From the NCBI GenBank assembly GCA_050084985.1, contig JBITNC010000001.1, forward strand, positions 19,654,001 through 19,718,000: 64,000 nucleotides of DNA, in the 5' to 3' direction. Positions within the stretch are counted from its first letter, which is position 1. Every line of letters begins with the position of its first letter. The translations under genes were made by a program, and so were the position numbers. This DNA is from Nageia nagi. Taxonomy: Eukaryota > Pinophyta. The notes beneath the pieces were generated by a model. The model was not told where the DNA came from. It made no database searches and was given only the letters and a program-made list of their open reading frames with translations. Below are positions 12,424 to 24,148 of this stretch, one piece after another.

Positions 12424-12697
12424 TCATTACCATTGAACATTATTAAAATTGCTTTTCTTTGGAAAGGATAAGAATGATTATTTATTGTTCCCCTAACCAA
12501 GATAAAGTTAATGTTCATATGCATCCATAAGTCACTAGTGTGTCATGCCAAGCCATTTCTACTATTATCTATTACCTTTGAACATTATTAAAATTGATTT
12601 TCTTTGGAAAGGATAAGAATGATTATTCATTTTTCCCCTAACCAAGATAAATTTAATGTTCATATGCATCCATAAGTCACTGGTTTGTCATGTCAAG
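12424..12697. repeat. 145-bp tandem duplication
   Basis: About 130 bp starting near 12424 recur at 12569, offset 145 bp. Both copies contain gaacattattaaaattg, ggaaaggataagaatgatta and catatgcatccataagtcac with a few substitutions. Confidence 0.85.
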
Positions 12698-13291
12698 AAG
12701 TTTATTGTAAAATTGCCAAGTATGGAAGATGATGCATCTGATTCCGCAAAAATATAATAAAAATATGTCCTTAAATAAACTTATTAAAATTATAAATTAG
12801 ATTTATTGTTTATAGCAACTATAATCATACTTATTATTAACTTAATTTTGATATTAGTAACATCATCAAACTATTTTGTTGATATATGTTATATATTTCA
12901 TCATTATACATCATACATTCCACAATTATATCTATACACCATATATTTTGAAAATTACATATATCATTAACACCTATTCATCATCAAGTAATTAAAAGAC
13001 AATTATGTTTATTATGATCTACATAACATAAAATCATACCTATTTTATCACAAATCTATGTATAAAATGAAAACTCATGCATCAAAAGGCATACAAGTAT
13101 CATAAATATCAAAGATCTATCTATCTATATATACATCATCATAATCCATCAAAAGGTCATCATAACATCATGAATCATACAATAAAATACAAGGTTCCAA
13201 TAACCTCATAAGCATATAAAAAATAACATCATGAAAAAGGGTATCCTCAAGGACTCCCCCAACCACTGCCTAGTCCGCTAGGACTACTCGG

Positions 13292-15628
13292 TCACCTCCG
13301 CTGTCTACTAGTCTCTCCAGTACCTTGACCTGGAGGAGTAGTGCCTACAGATCCTATAGGACTACCTGGATGCTGAGCTCCTCGTAACTCAAATGAACCA
13401 ACAACCCCTAAGGGAGATGCCCAGGGTGTGCCACTCCTATTAGGAAAACCCTATGACCTCTGAGTCCTACCTGGAGATCCAACTGTGCCATGTGCACTGC
13501 TGCCTATCTGATATGCTAAAATGTTTATAGGCATATAACTATCTGGAGGTATAGGATAGTGAGCCCTTGAAGTAAAAGTTGGAACACCTGTTAGCCATGT
13601 ATGTACTATACTACTATAAAAATCTCATTATTAATAAATGACACGACTGAAAACTAAAGGACCACCTCCAAAAGTAGATACTGCTCCCAACTGATGAGCT
13701 CCCTATAAAGAGGAATGAGCCTCATCTCTCTCCTGTATGTACCTATCTTGCTTAGCCCTATACCTATACATGAGTGAGTGGGCCTGTGCCAATTGGTATC
13801 TCATCTCATAAATATCTCCTAGCAAAGTATCAATGCTAGGAACCTATGTAGTAGGAGCCTGCTCGACTCCGCATGCAACCTCTGGGGTAGATCCCTCCTC
13901 ACCTACACCCGTAGCCTCCTCCTTAGGAGCTAACTCCTCAAGAGCATCTACCATGACCTCCTCATCGGTAGCCTCCACTCCTATAGGCTCCTTGCCTACC
14001 TCTCCCCCTCCTGCTACCGCACCTAACTCCTCAACAACATCGATGCATCAATGAACATGTCGACCCTCCAATTCGCCCTCTAGGCCATCATATCCCTCCT
14101 CTCACTAGGACCTAAATTCCTCCAACACCCCTACGTCATCCTCCCTGGTATCATCCTCTAATGATCCCTCCTCCTGAGTAGGATCCAGCTCTACATAAAC
14201 CAATAGTTGTACACCATCTGCTGAAATAGTGCCCTCATGCTGATATGGCACTGATGGGGTAGGTACATCTTGAACTAGGCCAAACTGACGGTGCACTCGC
14301 TCAAAATGAAAATACTCCAAAAAATTGGCTTGATGACCACTCAAAACATGTGGCTACTGAATACCAGTAAGCTTAGCTACAAGCTCTCCCCAGATGGGAT
14401 ACAAATGGTAAGGTCTAAATCTCACTTGATCTGGAATCAAGTGACTAAGCATGTGGTGATAATAGCTCACATCTTGATGAACTCCATCTGATGGGTGAAT
14501 ATAAAAATCATCATGCCATCAAAATATGTCAGCCTCGTAATCCAAGTGACTACCAAACCTTGGCATCGGTAACCCTAGAGGATGACCCACAACTATATGC
14601 TCATAAGCCCATGCCTGCAAGGTGACAGTAACTAATAAAGAGGCCCTGTGCCCCTGAGAATAAAAGAATAGCTCCCTACAAATCTATGCTAACAATGTGG
14701 GTGCCCAAGCATATACTGTACCATGCTACATCATATCCATAATAATGGGCAACAACGACCATGAAAACCTCCCACTACCAGTATCAAAGAGAGCATAACA
14801 CTGTATTAAACCCATAAAGTATGAAAAATGGATCGTCCCCTACTGATCCTCCATCCAGTACTGGTAATATCGGATGCCACCTGAGATAATCTCAGAAACA
14901 ATAGTATCAACCTGAGTGGCCCCATACAAATAAGAAATAGCGGGTAAAGCTCCTGTTCTATCCACCATAGGCAAAATCCTCTATCCATGAATGGGGAGTC
15001 TATACAATCTATGTATATCCTCCACTATGATAGTCATCTCCCCTGTCGAAAGATGAAAAGTACATGTCATTGCATTCCATCTATCTAACAATGCAGCCAA
15101 TAAAGGATACTCCTAATGAATGCGACCCATGTGTGGATCCACTCCAAAACTAATGGACTTGAAAAAGGTATGATCGGTTGGACCTAGAAGACCTCTACCC
15201 TCCTGTAGAATCAAGGGATATCTACCTCGAGGCTCAAAGACATCTCGAACCTATGTAATGTTAAAAAGCTTCAACTCAAAAAAAAATGGCATTTCATAAT
15301 AAAATGCTGGCATTTCTAATAGTTAAGACTAAGTTGTCGATGTTTGCATTCCAAACATCGATGACTCTATCATCCGTTCAGCCTAGGTCGGTAACCGAGG
15401 CCAAATTATGAAAATTTTCACAAAAAATATAAATAAAAGCATGATTTACAAAATTTATCCAATAAAAATAATCAAAATAATTTTTAAATGTCATTCACAG
15501 TTTCAATTTTGAAATTAAATGGTTAAATTACAAATTATAAACAAAAAATAGAAAAGAAAGTTATTTCAAAACCCTACCTCTTCCCAGATAGGTCGAGAAT
15601 GTCCAGTGGAGTGTCTACGTGGAGGCAT
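13292..15628 (-). pseudogene. Antisense plant mobile domain (PMD) gene of element 1, two exons, broken
   Basis: On the minus strand ATG 15628 opens MPPRRHSTGHSRPIWEE, followed by a GT-AG intron (15577-15251). Exon 2 (15250-13292) stays in one frame for 653 codons to TGA 13294-13292 with no frameshift, though about 17 stops interrupt it. PMD hallmarks are FHLSTGEMTIIVEDIHRLY near 15050, then AWAPTLLA near 14690, LQAWAYEHIVVGHP near 14600 and HFERVHRQFGLVQ near 14290. An acidic region follows, then a heptad-like stretch (DIYEMRYQLAQAHSLM) and a Gly/Pro-rich tail. PMD proteins such as MAIN and MAIL1 act in plant gene silencing and meristem maintenance, and PMD ORFs are known in plant transposons. 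The role in this element is not known. Confidence 0.85.
15251..15577 (-). other. Predicted phase-0 intron of the antisense PMD gene
   Basis: The donor is GAG|GTAGGG at 15577 and the acceptor is ACATAG|GTTCGA ending at 15251, 327 nt in all. Without splicing the frame stops four codons later; with splicing it joins the 653-codon exon 2 in phase 0. The intron contains the frame-breaking AT-rich tract expected of an intron. Confidence 0.6.
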
Positions 15629-15754
15629 GGTGATTGTAACAAATATCAACAACTGGAAATCAACAAGATCACAATGAAAATTGGTTCTAGTTGATAATGA
15701 AAGTGACAGCTAAAAAGAAATGAATAAGAAAAAGTTAAAACTTTTTCTTTTTGA

Positions 15755-15870
15755 AACACCCAGCGACTTGAAGATGGATGCCAGTGACTATAACTAAATG
15801 TCGGTGACTTGAATACGGATGTCAACGACTGCCACTAAACACATGGTGATTGGAAGTAAAATGCCACATT
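15755..15870. repeat. Degenerate minisatellite upstream of the antisense gene
   Basis: Drifting copies of a unit like 'ggatgccagtgacttgaa' occur (cccagcgacttgaag, gccagtgactataac, gtcggtgacttgaat, gtcaacgactgcc, atggtgattggaag). They match the words at 490-645 and 16541-16640. The remaining DNA from 15629 to 16296 is AT-rich and shows no gene. Confidence 0.6.
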
Positions 15871-16296
15871 TGGGAATAGCCATAAGAATATTAAAAATTT
15901 TCTCAAAATAACCTTGAATTGGTTAAGAAAATCAAAATACGATAAAATGTGATATATCATTATTACAGGAGATCATCTTGAAACCCCGTTGTCGGGACAA
16001 AGGATAACACCATCAAACTCATATACTAAAGAGGAATTATATGGTACATGTGTGCTTAGACATGAAAAATGACATAACAAAAATGTCATGCAACTGTCAC
16101 ACAAGCTCAACACATTATCATACCGAAAACAGTCACTTCTGAAGTATATTCAAATTTGTTTTCAAAACTACATCAAATGTAAAATGAAAACACATTTTAT
16201 CATAATTTGATAAATCAAAATTTTGATTCATCTAAGAAATTGAGTCAAAAATTATATCATAAAAAAGCAACAAATCTTCTCATTCTATATTTTTGA

Positions 16297-16326
16297 AATT
16301 ATCAACCGCATTTTCGGTTGATAATT
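16297..16326. other. Perfect 12-bp hairpin next to the polypurine tract
   Basis: AATTATCAACCG (16297-16308) pairs with CGGTTGATAATT (16315-16326) around the loop CATTTT. It abuts the polypurine tract. It could mark the 3' end of an RNA, or help plus-strand priming; both are inference. Confidence 0.7.
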
Positions 16327-16327
16327 C

Positions 16328-16341
16328 AAAAAGGGGCTAAA
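16328..16341 (+). other. Polypurine tract of element 1
   Basis: AAAAAGGGGCTAAA lies directly before the TG that opens the right LTR at 16342. This is the expected plus-strand primer site. Confidence 0.8.
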
Positions 16342-17190
16342 TGTAGACACCTAAAAATGTCCCTTTTTTAACTAGTAAACATTGAAATAATCATAACTCT
16401 TCGCGACAATATAAAATAGGTTTAAAAATTGTATTATTGGATAGCTCCCGTCGAGTACATGCAAAATAGGTGGTCACATGACTCTTTTTAGGTAAAATTG
16501 GCTATTTGGTGGTCATTTTAATATTATTACAAAATTTGAAAACTAGTCACCAGTGACCCAAGATAGTCACTGGCATTTTGAGATGATCACCGACATCCAT
16601 CTAGAAATCGTCGATGACTCTGTAACAGTCGAACAAGAAACCAAAATAGCGAGAGAAAGTTGAAACATTTCATTTTTCCAAGATGATGTGGATAGAAGGG
16701 GTCAGTTATGACCTACGATGGCCTTTCACTTCCCCTTACCAGCCTTGGAACATCTCACCCAAAATCTATAAATACAAGCCAATACAAAGCAATTAAAGGA
16801 GAATCTTGACCCATTTTTGAAGTAGGGTAATGCTACCAAAATCTTGTGAGCTCATACCTTTTATTATTTTATGCTAGTTTCAATTCAATACATGTCATAC
16901 ATAGATTCTTTGATGTTATTGTCTTTTGCATGTGTGTAGGATTTACAGGTTGTTCATATCAAGGAGAGAAGTAAGCAAATAAAAAACAATGAAGATCTAA
17001 TACCTTCATTTTGGCAAACGGCATTTGTAAAAGTCCCTTCCAAGGGCAAATTGTAGTTTGAGCTGAAAATCAATATCAATTTATAATTATAGCATTTCTA
17101 TCTATTTTACATAATTTGAGGTTTAGTGAAGATTTAAGAATAATTGTATTTTATGTTATTCTACATTCTAGCTCTATTTTCACTGCAACA
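16342..17190 (+). repeat. Right LTR of element 1 (849 bp)
   Basis: It begins TGTAGACACC and ends CACTGCAACA. Its last 341 bp match the partial left LTR with two transitions. It contains a TATA box, and minisatellite words at 16541-16640. The right flank starts GGTGT at 17191; the matching left duplication is outside the window. Confidence 0.95.
16767..16774 (+). promoter_or_regulatory. TATA box of the element 1 LTR
   Basis: TATAAATA in the context aaaatctataaatacaagcc. It is placed so that transcription would start about 30 bp on, leaving a U3 of roughly 450 bp. Confidence 0.7.
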
Positions 17191-17193
17191 GGT

Positions 17194-18000
17194 GTCATAA
17201 AACCAAATTTCTCAGTTGATCACAAGTTTATTTTGACTGCAATAGATTAGTTCACTATATGGTTAGAGGTTATGCCATGCAAAAATGCAGATCAAGAAGT
17301 AATGATAGAAATAATTAAAAGGATAATCACCTACTTTGGAATCCCATAAACTATTATGTCAAACAATGGTCTAGCTTTTACTGGAGGTAATTTATCAAGC
17401 TTTGTAGGTTTGTATGGAGTGTACTAGTTATTCTCTTCAAACTATTACCCATAAGGTAATGAATTAGCTGAATTAACTAACAAAAATATAACCCAGATCA
17501 TCAAAAGGACAATTGAAGGGAATCCCAAATAGTGGCATACATAATGGGACTATACTAATAGAATTAGTATAAAATTAGCAATAAAGACATCCCTATATGT
17601 ATTGGTATATGATAAAAGACCTATGTTGCTAGTACACATGGAGTTACCAGCTTTAAAAAACCTACAAGAAATGGAATACCATGACTTTGAGCCATTACAA
17701 TCTGGATATATCAGCTCCTAAAATTGGAGGAAGGCCAAAACAAGCATATGAGTCATTCTAGCATCACTAGCACATTGTCAAGAGGTGGTTTGATAAGGAA
17801 AAATCTTCTTGAGTGAAGTTTGAACCAAGTGATATTATCCTCAAATGGGATGAGGAAAGAGCAAACTCAAAATACACCAAACATTTGACTCTCTTTGGAG
17901 TAGGCCTTACATCATCATCTAGGCTATGCAAAATAATGCATTCAAGTTGCAAGATGTTACTAGGTCCCAAGAATTACCTATTCCTATCAATGGGATCTAT
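17194..18000 (+). pseudogene. Integrase fragment of element B
   Basis: The translation with stops reads FSVDHKFILTAID (first catalytic Asp), FGIP, IMSNNGLAFTGGN (the second Asp is now Asn), NYYP and NELAELTNKN (Glu). SLYVLVYDKRPMLLVHMELP matches the usual post-core block. Many TAG and TAA stops interrupt it. It starts abruptly at the end of element 1, so the zinc-binding part must lie left of the window. Bases 18001-18599 hold no supported frame, only AT-rich DNA with a repeated 'taattagctatcaac' type phrase. Confidence 0.8.
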
Positions 18001-18599
18001 TTAAAATATTACCAGGTGATGAGGTAAGCTTGTACTACCTACAAAGCATTGTATATTGTAAATATATGAAATTGTTTTTTTGCACAATTTTCAAAAAGTA
18101 AGTAGCCATTAATGCTCAAATTTAATTTAGTTTTGTTAAGAATTAATATCAGTATACTAATTAGCTATCAACTTTAATTCAACTTCTTCAAGAGTTAATG
18201 TTGGCATATTGCTTAGCTATCATTGAATAAGGTAGCATTTAAGAAAAGATTTCCTTTTATTCCATGAACCATTGCACAAGTACCATAAATTAAGTCTAAT
18301 GTGCTTTGAATTTACTTATCTAGCCTATGCCAATCAATCTGTACAATGCACAGGTCTTGAAATCCTCAAGAAGTAATTTCTATTAGTGAAAATCTTACCA
18401 ACCTTGGACAAATAAATTCCCCCCCATACTCTATAGTTCAACACTTAGCTAATTTGAAGCACACAAGTTTCTAGAGCATTCAAAGCTTAGAAATTTTAGA
18501 GTAGAGTTATGTTGAAAGATGAAAAGTTGCAGGACCTCACATTGCCCACATCACTATTTTTAAATGACAACTAGATGTTCAAGAAAGGGTGTTAATATC

Positions 18600-21500
18600 A
18601 TGGCAACCTCTCAGTCATCCTTTGCAACTAAAGTAGAACAACTCGATGTTGACCTTCTTGCCTTGCAAGAAGAATATCTAGAGAATGCACTAGGGATAAA
18701 CTGGATAGAGATGGGGCTAATTAGTCATATGGACACATAGATATCTGACCCTAATCATATTCTTTTGTAACATAAAACACCTAAAGTGAGAAAAATAAGG
18801 AATTCACTTGCTCATTCAAAGAGAAATGTCATGATTGACCAGGGCTTAGCATATTATGTGCCCTATAAGTCCTTCACCTACCCTAAGCTCTTATACTCCT
18901 TGGCACATAGGCATCACTAAAAGGGGTACCAAATTGGAATGTTTAAAAGAAAAAAAGAGGGAGATACATCTGAGCTAAAATTTGAAGTAGTGTTGGATTA
19001 CTCTCTTAACTCCATAGTCCAAGCATTTGCTATTCCAGTGGATAGGACTCTCCATGTCAAGAAATAGATTGATTTGAAAAAGGAAAAGCATGATTTTTAT
19101 ATCAATCAAGATGAAATGTTGAGCAAGATTAGTGGGAGATACCAAGATAGCAAGAAAGCCAAACTCTTGCCAAGCTACCAGATAGCTCTTTTTGAAAGAA
19201 AGAAGGATAGAGAAGTGCTACAAGCACTGGTAATCATCCTAGGAAAGAATACCCAAATTGAAGCAGATGAAGCCATGGTGCATATGGCTTATAACATTTC
19301 AAAGGCTCACATATACTATGACTGCTTGGCTTTTATAATCAAAGAAATTAAGAGGTATCTATTTAAAATTGAAAAGTCAGACTTCAGACATTCCTCATAT
19401 CTTTGGTGGTTATTGTCCCATCAAAATTTGGACAAACTCATAGAGTTAGGGCTCCTAGTTGAGATGATGAGTTCCAATATTTCATTGACGCTAATTGACC
19501 TGATGGTGCCAATTTTGACTAAGTTGCATGGATCCTACTATGAATTTATGGATAAGTTCTATGCAATAGTAGTAAAAGTTTTATTGGAAAACTCCCTAGT
19601 AGATTACACAAAAGCACAATGAGGGAGTTGGAAGGAGGAAATAAAATCGATGATTGGTATTTTCTAAGAAGCTACACCATAATAATTAGGTATGGGTATT
19701 TTGAGAGACCCTTTTTATTGCCTAAATATGTAACCCTCCAGTTATATTCAATAGAGATGGGAAGATAGATTTGTGCTATAGAGAGCAAATATGGGTCTAG
19801 GGGTAACTTTAAGTCTATTATATATATACTAGCTTCTATTGAAAATTTTACTCTTTTAGAGATAGAATGTAAAGATAGTATAGCCCAATTCATTATATAT
19901 ATTTTCAAGTTATATAAGGTAGAAGCTACATGGATGTATGACCCATCAGGGGAGATGACCCAAATAATAAGATTTAGTAAAACACATCCAACATTTATCC
20001 ATGATAGTAGGCCCCATATAGAATATTTTATAAATAAGATTGAATAGGAAGCAAAAATGTACCCAGATTGGGAATTTATAGCCTTGAATAAGTCTTGGAT
20101 GGCCCTTGAGGGAATAAAAAAATATAGGAATTGGAAAAATAAGAGACAAGATTTTGTCCTAAACCTAGAGGTCCTCACCTAGTTGGCATATCTTAGGTGG
20201 GGTGCCAATAAAATTCATTATTTTACAAGATTTAGATTTGAATACACTAAAAAAATTCACCACATTAAGAGTGAATTATTTGAAAAATTCAAATATGATA
20301 AGTACTAGGAGTTTGAGTATTCCAAGGATCCTCTATCAAAGTTGGGATAACCCTTTCCTCTTCATTTTTAGGGAAAACTTGCTATAGGGGTGAGGCTAGT
20401 ACAAATAGGATAACCATCTAGCATGGTTGAAATTTTAAAGAAGGGAGAGCAAGACCCTTCAGACACCACCATCTCTTCTGAGGAGCCATATTCAAAAAAG
20501 AAAAGGAAAATATAAACTTTTGGTTAAAGATAACAGATACTAAAGAAGGAATAGAAGCCTATAAAGAAGCCCCATTCAACTATAGCAAGGTCACAATCAT
20601 AAATGATTTTACCTTCACCTTCAAAGGCAACAGAAGAAGTTCCAAAGGTGGTGATAAAAGAAATAGAAATTTTTGACATAGAAGAGTTTAGAAAGCCTCA
20701 AGGTACAAACACTGGTGTTGCAGAAGAAACTCAAGCACAAGAACAAGCACAAAACCTAGAAGAGAAATAAAGTTAAATTCAATGAGGTAGGGGAGGCTTA
20801 GTTAAAGCAAATGGATCAGTAGTAGTTGTACCTAAAGGAGGACTAAGAGATAATGATGATGATGATGAACCTAGGAAAAAGAAAGACTCTGGCCCAATGG
20901 ATAAGTTTAAGAAAAAAGTTGAGGCCATGGAAGAGATAGAGTAAGAACCAAAATTCCAGCATTTGATACCTCCTTGGCAATCCCAACCCATTCATCAAGT
21001 TGAGATGCCTATTTCAGATAGAGTTATTACTACACATTCTTTAATTCTTACAGCCTCACAAGAGGAAATAAAGTCAATTTTTTCTACACAAATTGTAGAT
21101 CCCATTGATTGGGTGACTTCTATTAATAAGTCTCCTATGCTTCCTAAGCAACAGTCAAGAATTTTGAGTAAGGTAATAGAGACAAGAGATATTAAAATTG
21201 CATAGATGCCTTTCAAACAAGGGCAACTGGATATTACTCTCATGGCCATAATAGATGTAAATATGTAGAGTGCATCAATGATTGACCAATCAATATTTCT
21301 TGTAAATACTTCAATGGTAGCTAAAAAAAGTCTTCAAGTAATGAAGAGTAAGATAGAGAAATTGAATAAGAAAATTGATTAGTATAAGAAAGACTAATCC
21401 CTTAAAGATAAAATAGTAGCTAGGTTGCAAAATAAGAATAAAGAATTAATTGTAAGGCTAGATAAGTAGAAAGAAAAGTTTGATAAGAGCATTGCAACGA

Positions 21501-22435
21501 TAAAAGCTAAGTTAGGTGCTACAAATCAAATGATAAAAGATCTCAAAGCTCAATTTGTAGTCATCGATGTTCAAAAAGTCAAATAGGTTGAGGCCGTGAT
21601 GCAGACTATTATTGCAACAAATAAAGTTCTATCTAATGACAATGTTAAATTGTTATTGCTCATGAAAAGTTTTAGCAAATCCTTAGTAGAGCAAGTGAGA
21701 GATAGAATGGTAACATTATCACACTTGCATATGCTCAAGAAAGAAACTATACAGGTCATCAAGGAGTTCTATGCTCAAAATGCTCTCCATAAGCTAGCTC
21801 TAGATACACCTAGAGTAAGACTAGAAAGGATGCAAGCCCATTTAAGAATTTTGATGGAAAAGAAGTTAGCAACGATCTCTTCCAAGCCAAAAAAATTATA
21901 TCAAAAGAGGATCCAAGATATTTGTGAACTCTAAAATTTAGTGTTCAACATGGAGATAAATAAACACCAACTCACAATAGAGCTAGAATTCATTAATAAA
22001 TTCTTTAATTCTTTGATTGACATGAAGGCTCCCAAATTATGGGAAGAGCAGAATGTATAGGGTAGTGCTACCAATTGGATAGCCAATACCATTCAATTTT
22101 TGGAATAATCTTTTTCTAAGAAACAAATCTTAGACTTGCAATAAATAAATGAGTTGGTTTATAAGGCCATTACAAAAGTTTTACATGCTGGAAGGCTAAA
22201 TAATGTCTTGACAAGGTTTAAAGTAGATATAGAGAAGATTAAGGCATCCCCTATCTTATCACATGTTGATTATAAATATCTAAATGATCTAAATAAAAGG
22301 ATGTAGCTATTGCTCCAACCAAACCTAGTTGTAGCAATTGAGCCACAACCAAGTCCACTTCTGGACAAGCCATTGGGAGCAGTAGTTAAAGGGTTCTATT
22401 CTCTAGTAGATAGAGACCCCAAAGAGCCACCATAA
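18600..22435 (+). pseudogene. Long unrecognised sense ORF of element B, degraded
   Basis: ATG 18600 opens MATSQSSFATKVEQLDVDLL and stays in one frame to 19622 with few stops, including a clean 182-codon stretch (19074-19622: ISGRYQDSKKAKLLPSYQIA, YYDCLAFIIKEIKRYLFKIE). It then continues in changing frames. The part from 21280 to 21930 is rich in K, E, L and I in heptad-like order (KKSLQVMKSKIEKLNKKID), which predicts coiled coil. Further remnants run to about 22435 (LLDKPLGAVVKGFYSLVDRD). In total about 1280 codons. I do not recognise the protein. Its place after integrase suggests an extra ORF of the retroelement; a captured host gene is possible. Confidence 0.55.
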
Positions 22436-22954
22436 GATTGTATTATTTCAGAATTACACTCTAAATCAAGATAATTTTATTATTATTTATTATTTAGTAT
22501 CTTAGAGTTATGTATATAAGAGTGTCCAGGAGGGATATTATTCTCTTAGAGTCTTCAAGAGTTGTAAATTTTTGTATTCTTTCATTCTTGTTAATCCCTC
22601 CTCTTCTCATTTATTTTCCTTAGAGTGTTAGGAGTTATGTATATAAGAGTACTTGGGAGTCATATTATTGTTTATGTGCCTAATAATTATATGAATAAGA
22701 ATACCTGGGAGTTATGTCAATAGGAGTTATGTTATTTTTTATTCTTTTATTCTTTAGTGCTCAGGAGTTGAGAGAACTTAGGAGTTATGTCATCTTCTTC
22801 AAGGTACTTGAGAGAATTGTAAAAGATACCCAAGAGTCATGTATATAAGACTATACAAGAATTGTATTTATTACCTTAGGGTCTCTAGGAATTATTAACA
22901 CAAGTGTCCAAGACTTGCATGAATTCAAAGTTAGATTTTTAAAGAACATTAACA

Positions 22955-23293
22955 AAGCCCACCAGTTTTGAGAGATGATATCACAATTTTTGGTTGAAAT
23001 TAGAGGGTCCTAAAGCAAGCAATGGTAGGTGCAGACTTTTGAAGAATATTAATAGAACCCATTGATTCTAAGAGATGATGTCACATTTTTTGATGAAAAT
23101 CAATGGATCTTGGAGAAGCCAGAATGTCAATAGAGCCCACCAATTTTGAGAGATGATGTCATATTTTTTGATGAAAATCAACAAGTATTGGAGAAGCCAA
23201 AATATCAATAGAGCCCATTGATTTTAGGATATGACATCATGAATTTTGGCTAAAATCAGTAGGTCTTGGAAGAAATAGATCATCAACAACATA
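22955..23293. repeat. Tandem array of four units, about 78-101 bp
   Basis: Units start at 22955, 23056, 23134 and 23212 with 'agcccacc' or 'agcccatt'. They carry 'ttttgagagatgatgtcac' and 'gatgaaaatca' and end 'tcaatag'. Spacings are 101, 78, 78 and 82 bp. Confidence 0.85.
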
Positions 23294-23532
23294 GAGCCTA
23301 CCAAGCAAATGTAAGAGTAATGCATAAGAAGGAACACCCAGGTCCACTATGTGTTGACATTGACTCATTTCCACATAACAGTGGTAGTTCTTCTTGAACC
23401 AAGTTAACATATTGTCTATCAACCACCATTACTTTGATTACTAACATCTATAGTAGAGATCATAGACTATAGAGAAGTAGATAGCAACTGATAGAGCATA
23501 ATACCAAATCATACCAATCAATATGCAACCAA

Positions 23533-23537
23533 ATAAT
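23533..23537. repeat. Target site duplication of element 2, left copy
   Basis: ATAAT directly before the LTR start; the same five bases follow the right LTR at 30859-30863. Confidence 0.9.
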
Positions 23538-24148
23538 TGTTGAGCAAGTGTGATTGTCATTGTTGTCAACACGTGGTTTTGGCTGTGTCTTCGCGCGAGT
23601 TTTTCTAGAGCAGATAAGCAGGCTTCCGGAATGATAGGCAGGCTTCCGGAATGAAGTGATGACGTTCCGGAATGAAATGATAAAGCAGAGTTGTGGAAAA
23701 GTCCGGGTTCTGGAAAAGGTGAGAGTTGTAGAGAAGTCCGAGTTCCGGAGGATATGAGTGATTGTCATGCTGTCAACAAGGCTTTGATCGGGTTTCGGAG
23801 GTTTTGACCGGGTTCCGGAGGAGATGAGTGATTTTCATGTTGTCAACATGTGATTTTGGTAAAGACCAGGAACCGGAAGCTATGAGGTCGGCAAGGAACG
23901 ATCAAATAGCCGACGCCAGTGAGTAAAACATTCCTGAGGGAAGAGATGATGTCACGGGAAGAACGATGTTCGCATTTGTGAATAGAACTGGGTTTCGGAG
24001 ATGATGAGGTCAGCAAAGAGTGATCAAAGAGCCGGAGCCAGCGAATAAAGCATTCCGGAATGCAGAGATGAGATCGGTAAAGAAAGATTGAAAATCTGGA
24101 GTCCATAAAGTAAATGTCCCGGAAGTAAAATGTTCAAGATTAAAAGGA

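Larger units (their letters stand above)
11466..13291. other. Non-coding spacer of element 1 between sense and antisense ORFs
   Basis: AT-rich DNA without a supported gene. It opens with short repeats of 'ataaaatcctaaaaaattgaaa' type (11459-11530). It also contains the paired hairpins at 11959-12062 and the 145-bp tandem duplication at 12424-12697, listed separately. From 12700 to 13240 I see only AT-rich sequence with many 'atcat' words. Confidence 0.6.
1..17190 (+). mobile_element. Element 1: Tat-lineage Ty3/gypsy LTR retrotransposon, left end cut by window
   Basis: Bases 1-341 match 16850-17190 without gaps and with only two substitutions, so they are the ends of the two LTRs of one element. 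Between them lie, in order, PBS, leader, gag, protease, RT, RNase H, a second archaeal-type RNase H, integrase, an extra sense ORF, an antisense PMD ORF, PPT and the right LTR. The second RNase H between RNase H and integrase is the hallmark of the Tat lineage (family knowledge). The right LTR is 849 bp, so about 508 bp of the left LTR lie outside the window. The element interrupts an older integrase that resumes at 17191. Every sense frame carries stops, so it is not autonomous now. Confidence 0.95.
22440..23537 (+). repeat. Probable LTR U3 part of element B, repeat-rich
   Basis: After the long ORF the coding signal ends. Drifting copies of 'ggagttatgtatataagag' occur near 22505, 22630, 22706, 22780 and 22835, followed by the 78-bp array. 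The stretch should continue at 30864 across the element 2 insertion. No partner LTR is in the window, so the LTR call rests on position only. Confidence 0.45.

Noticed and set aside
13833-14054. Ser/Thr/Pro-rich plus-strand frame
   Set aside because: It lies opposite the acidic part of the antisense PMD ORF and mirrors its Glu/Val/Gly codons.
17191-17195. GGTGT as target duplication of element 1
   Set aside because: The left flank is outside the window, so it cannot be confirmed.
22955-23293. Considered as a CRISPR-like array
   Set aside because: Units are contiguous repeats without unique spacers, and the context is plant retroelement DNA.
23843-24106. 87-codon minus-strand frame in the LTR and its copy at 29061
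   Set aside because: It is present in both LTRs only because the LTRs are duplicates; no recognisable protein.
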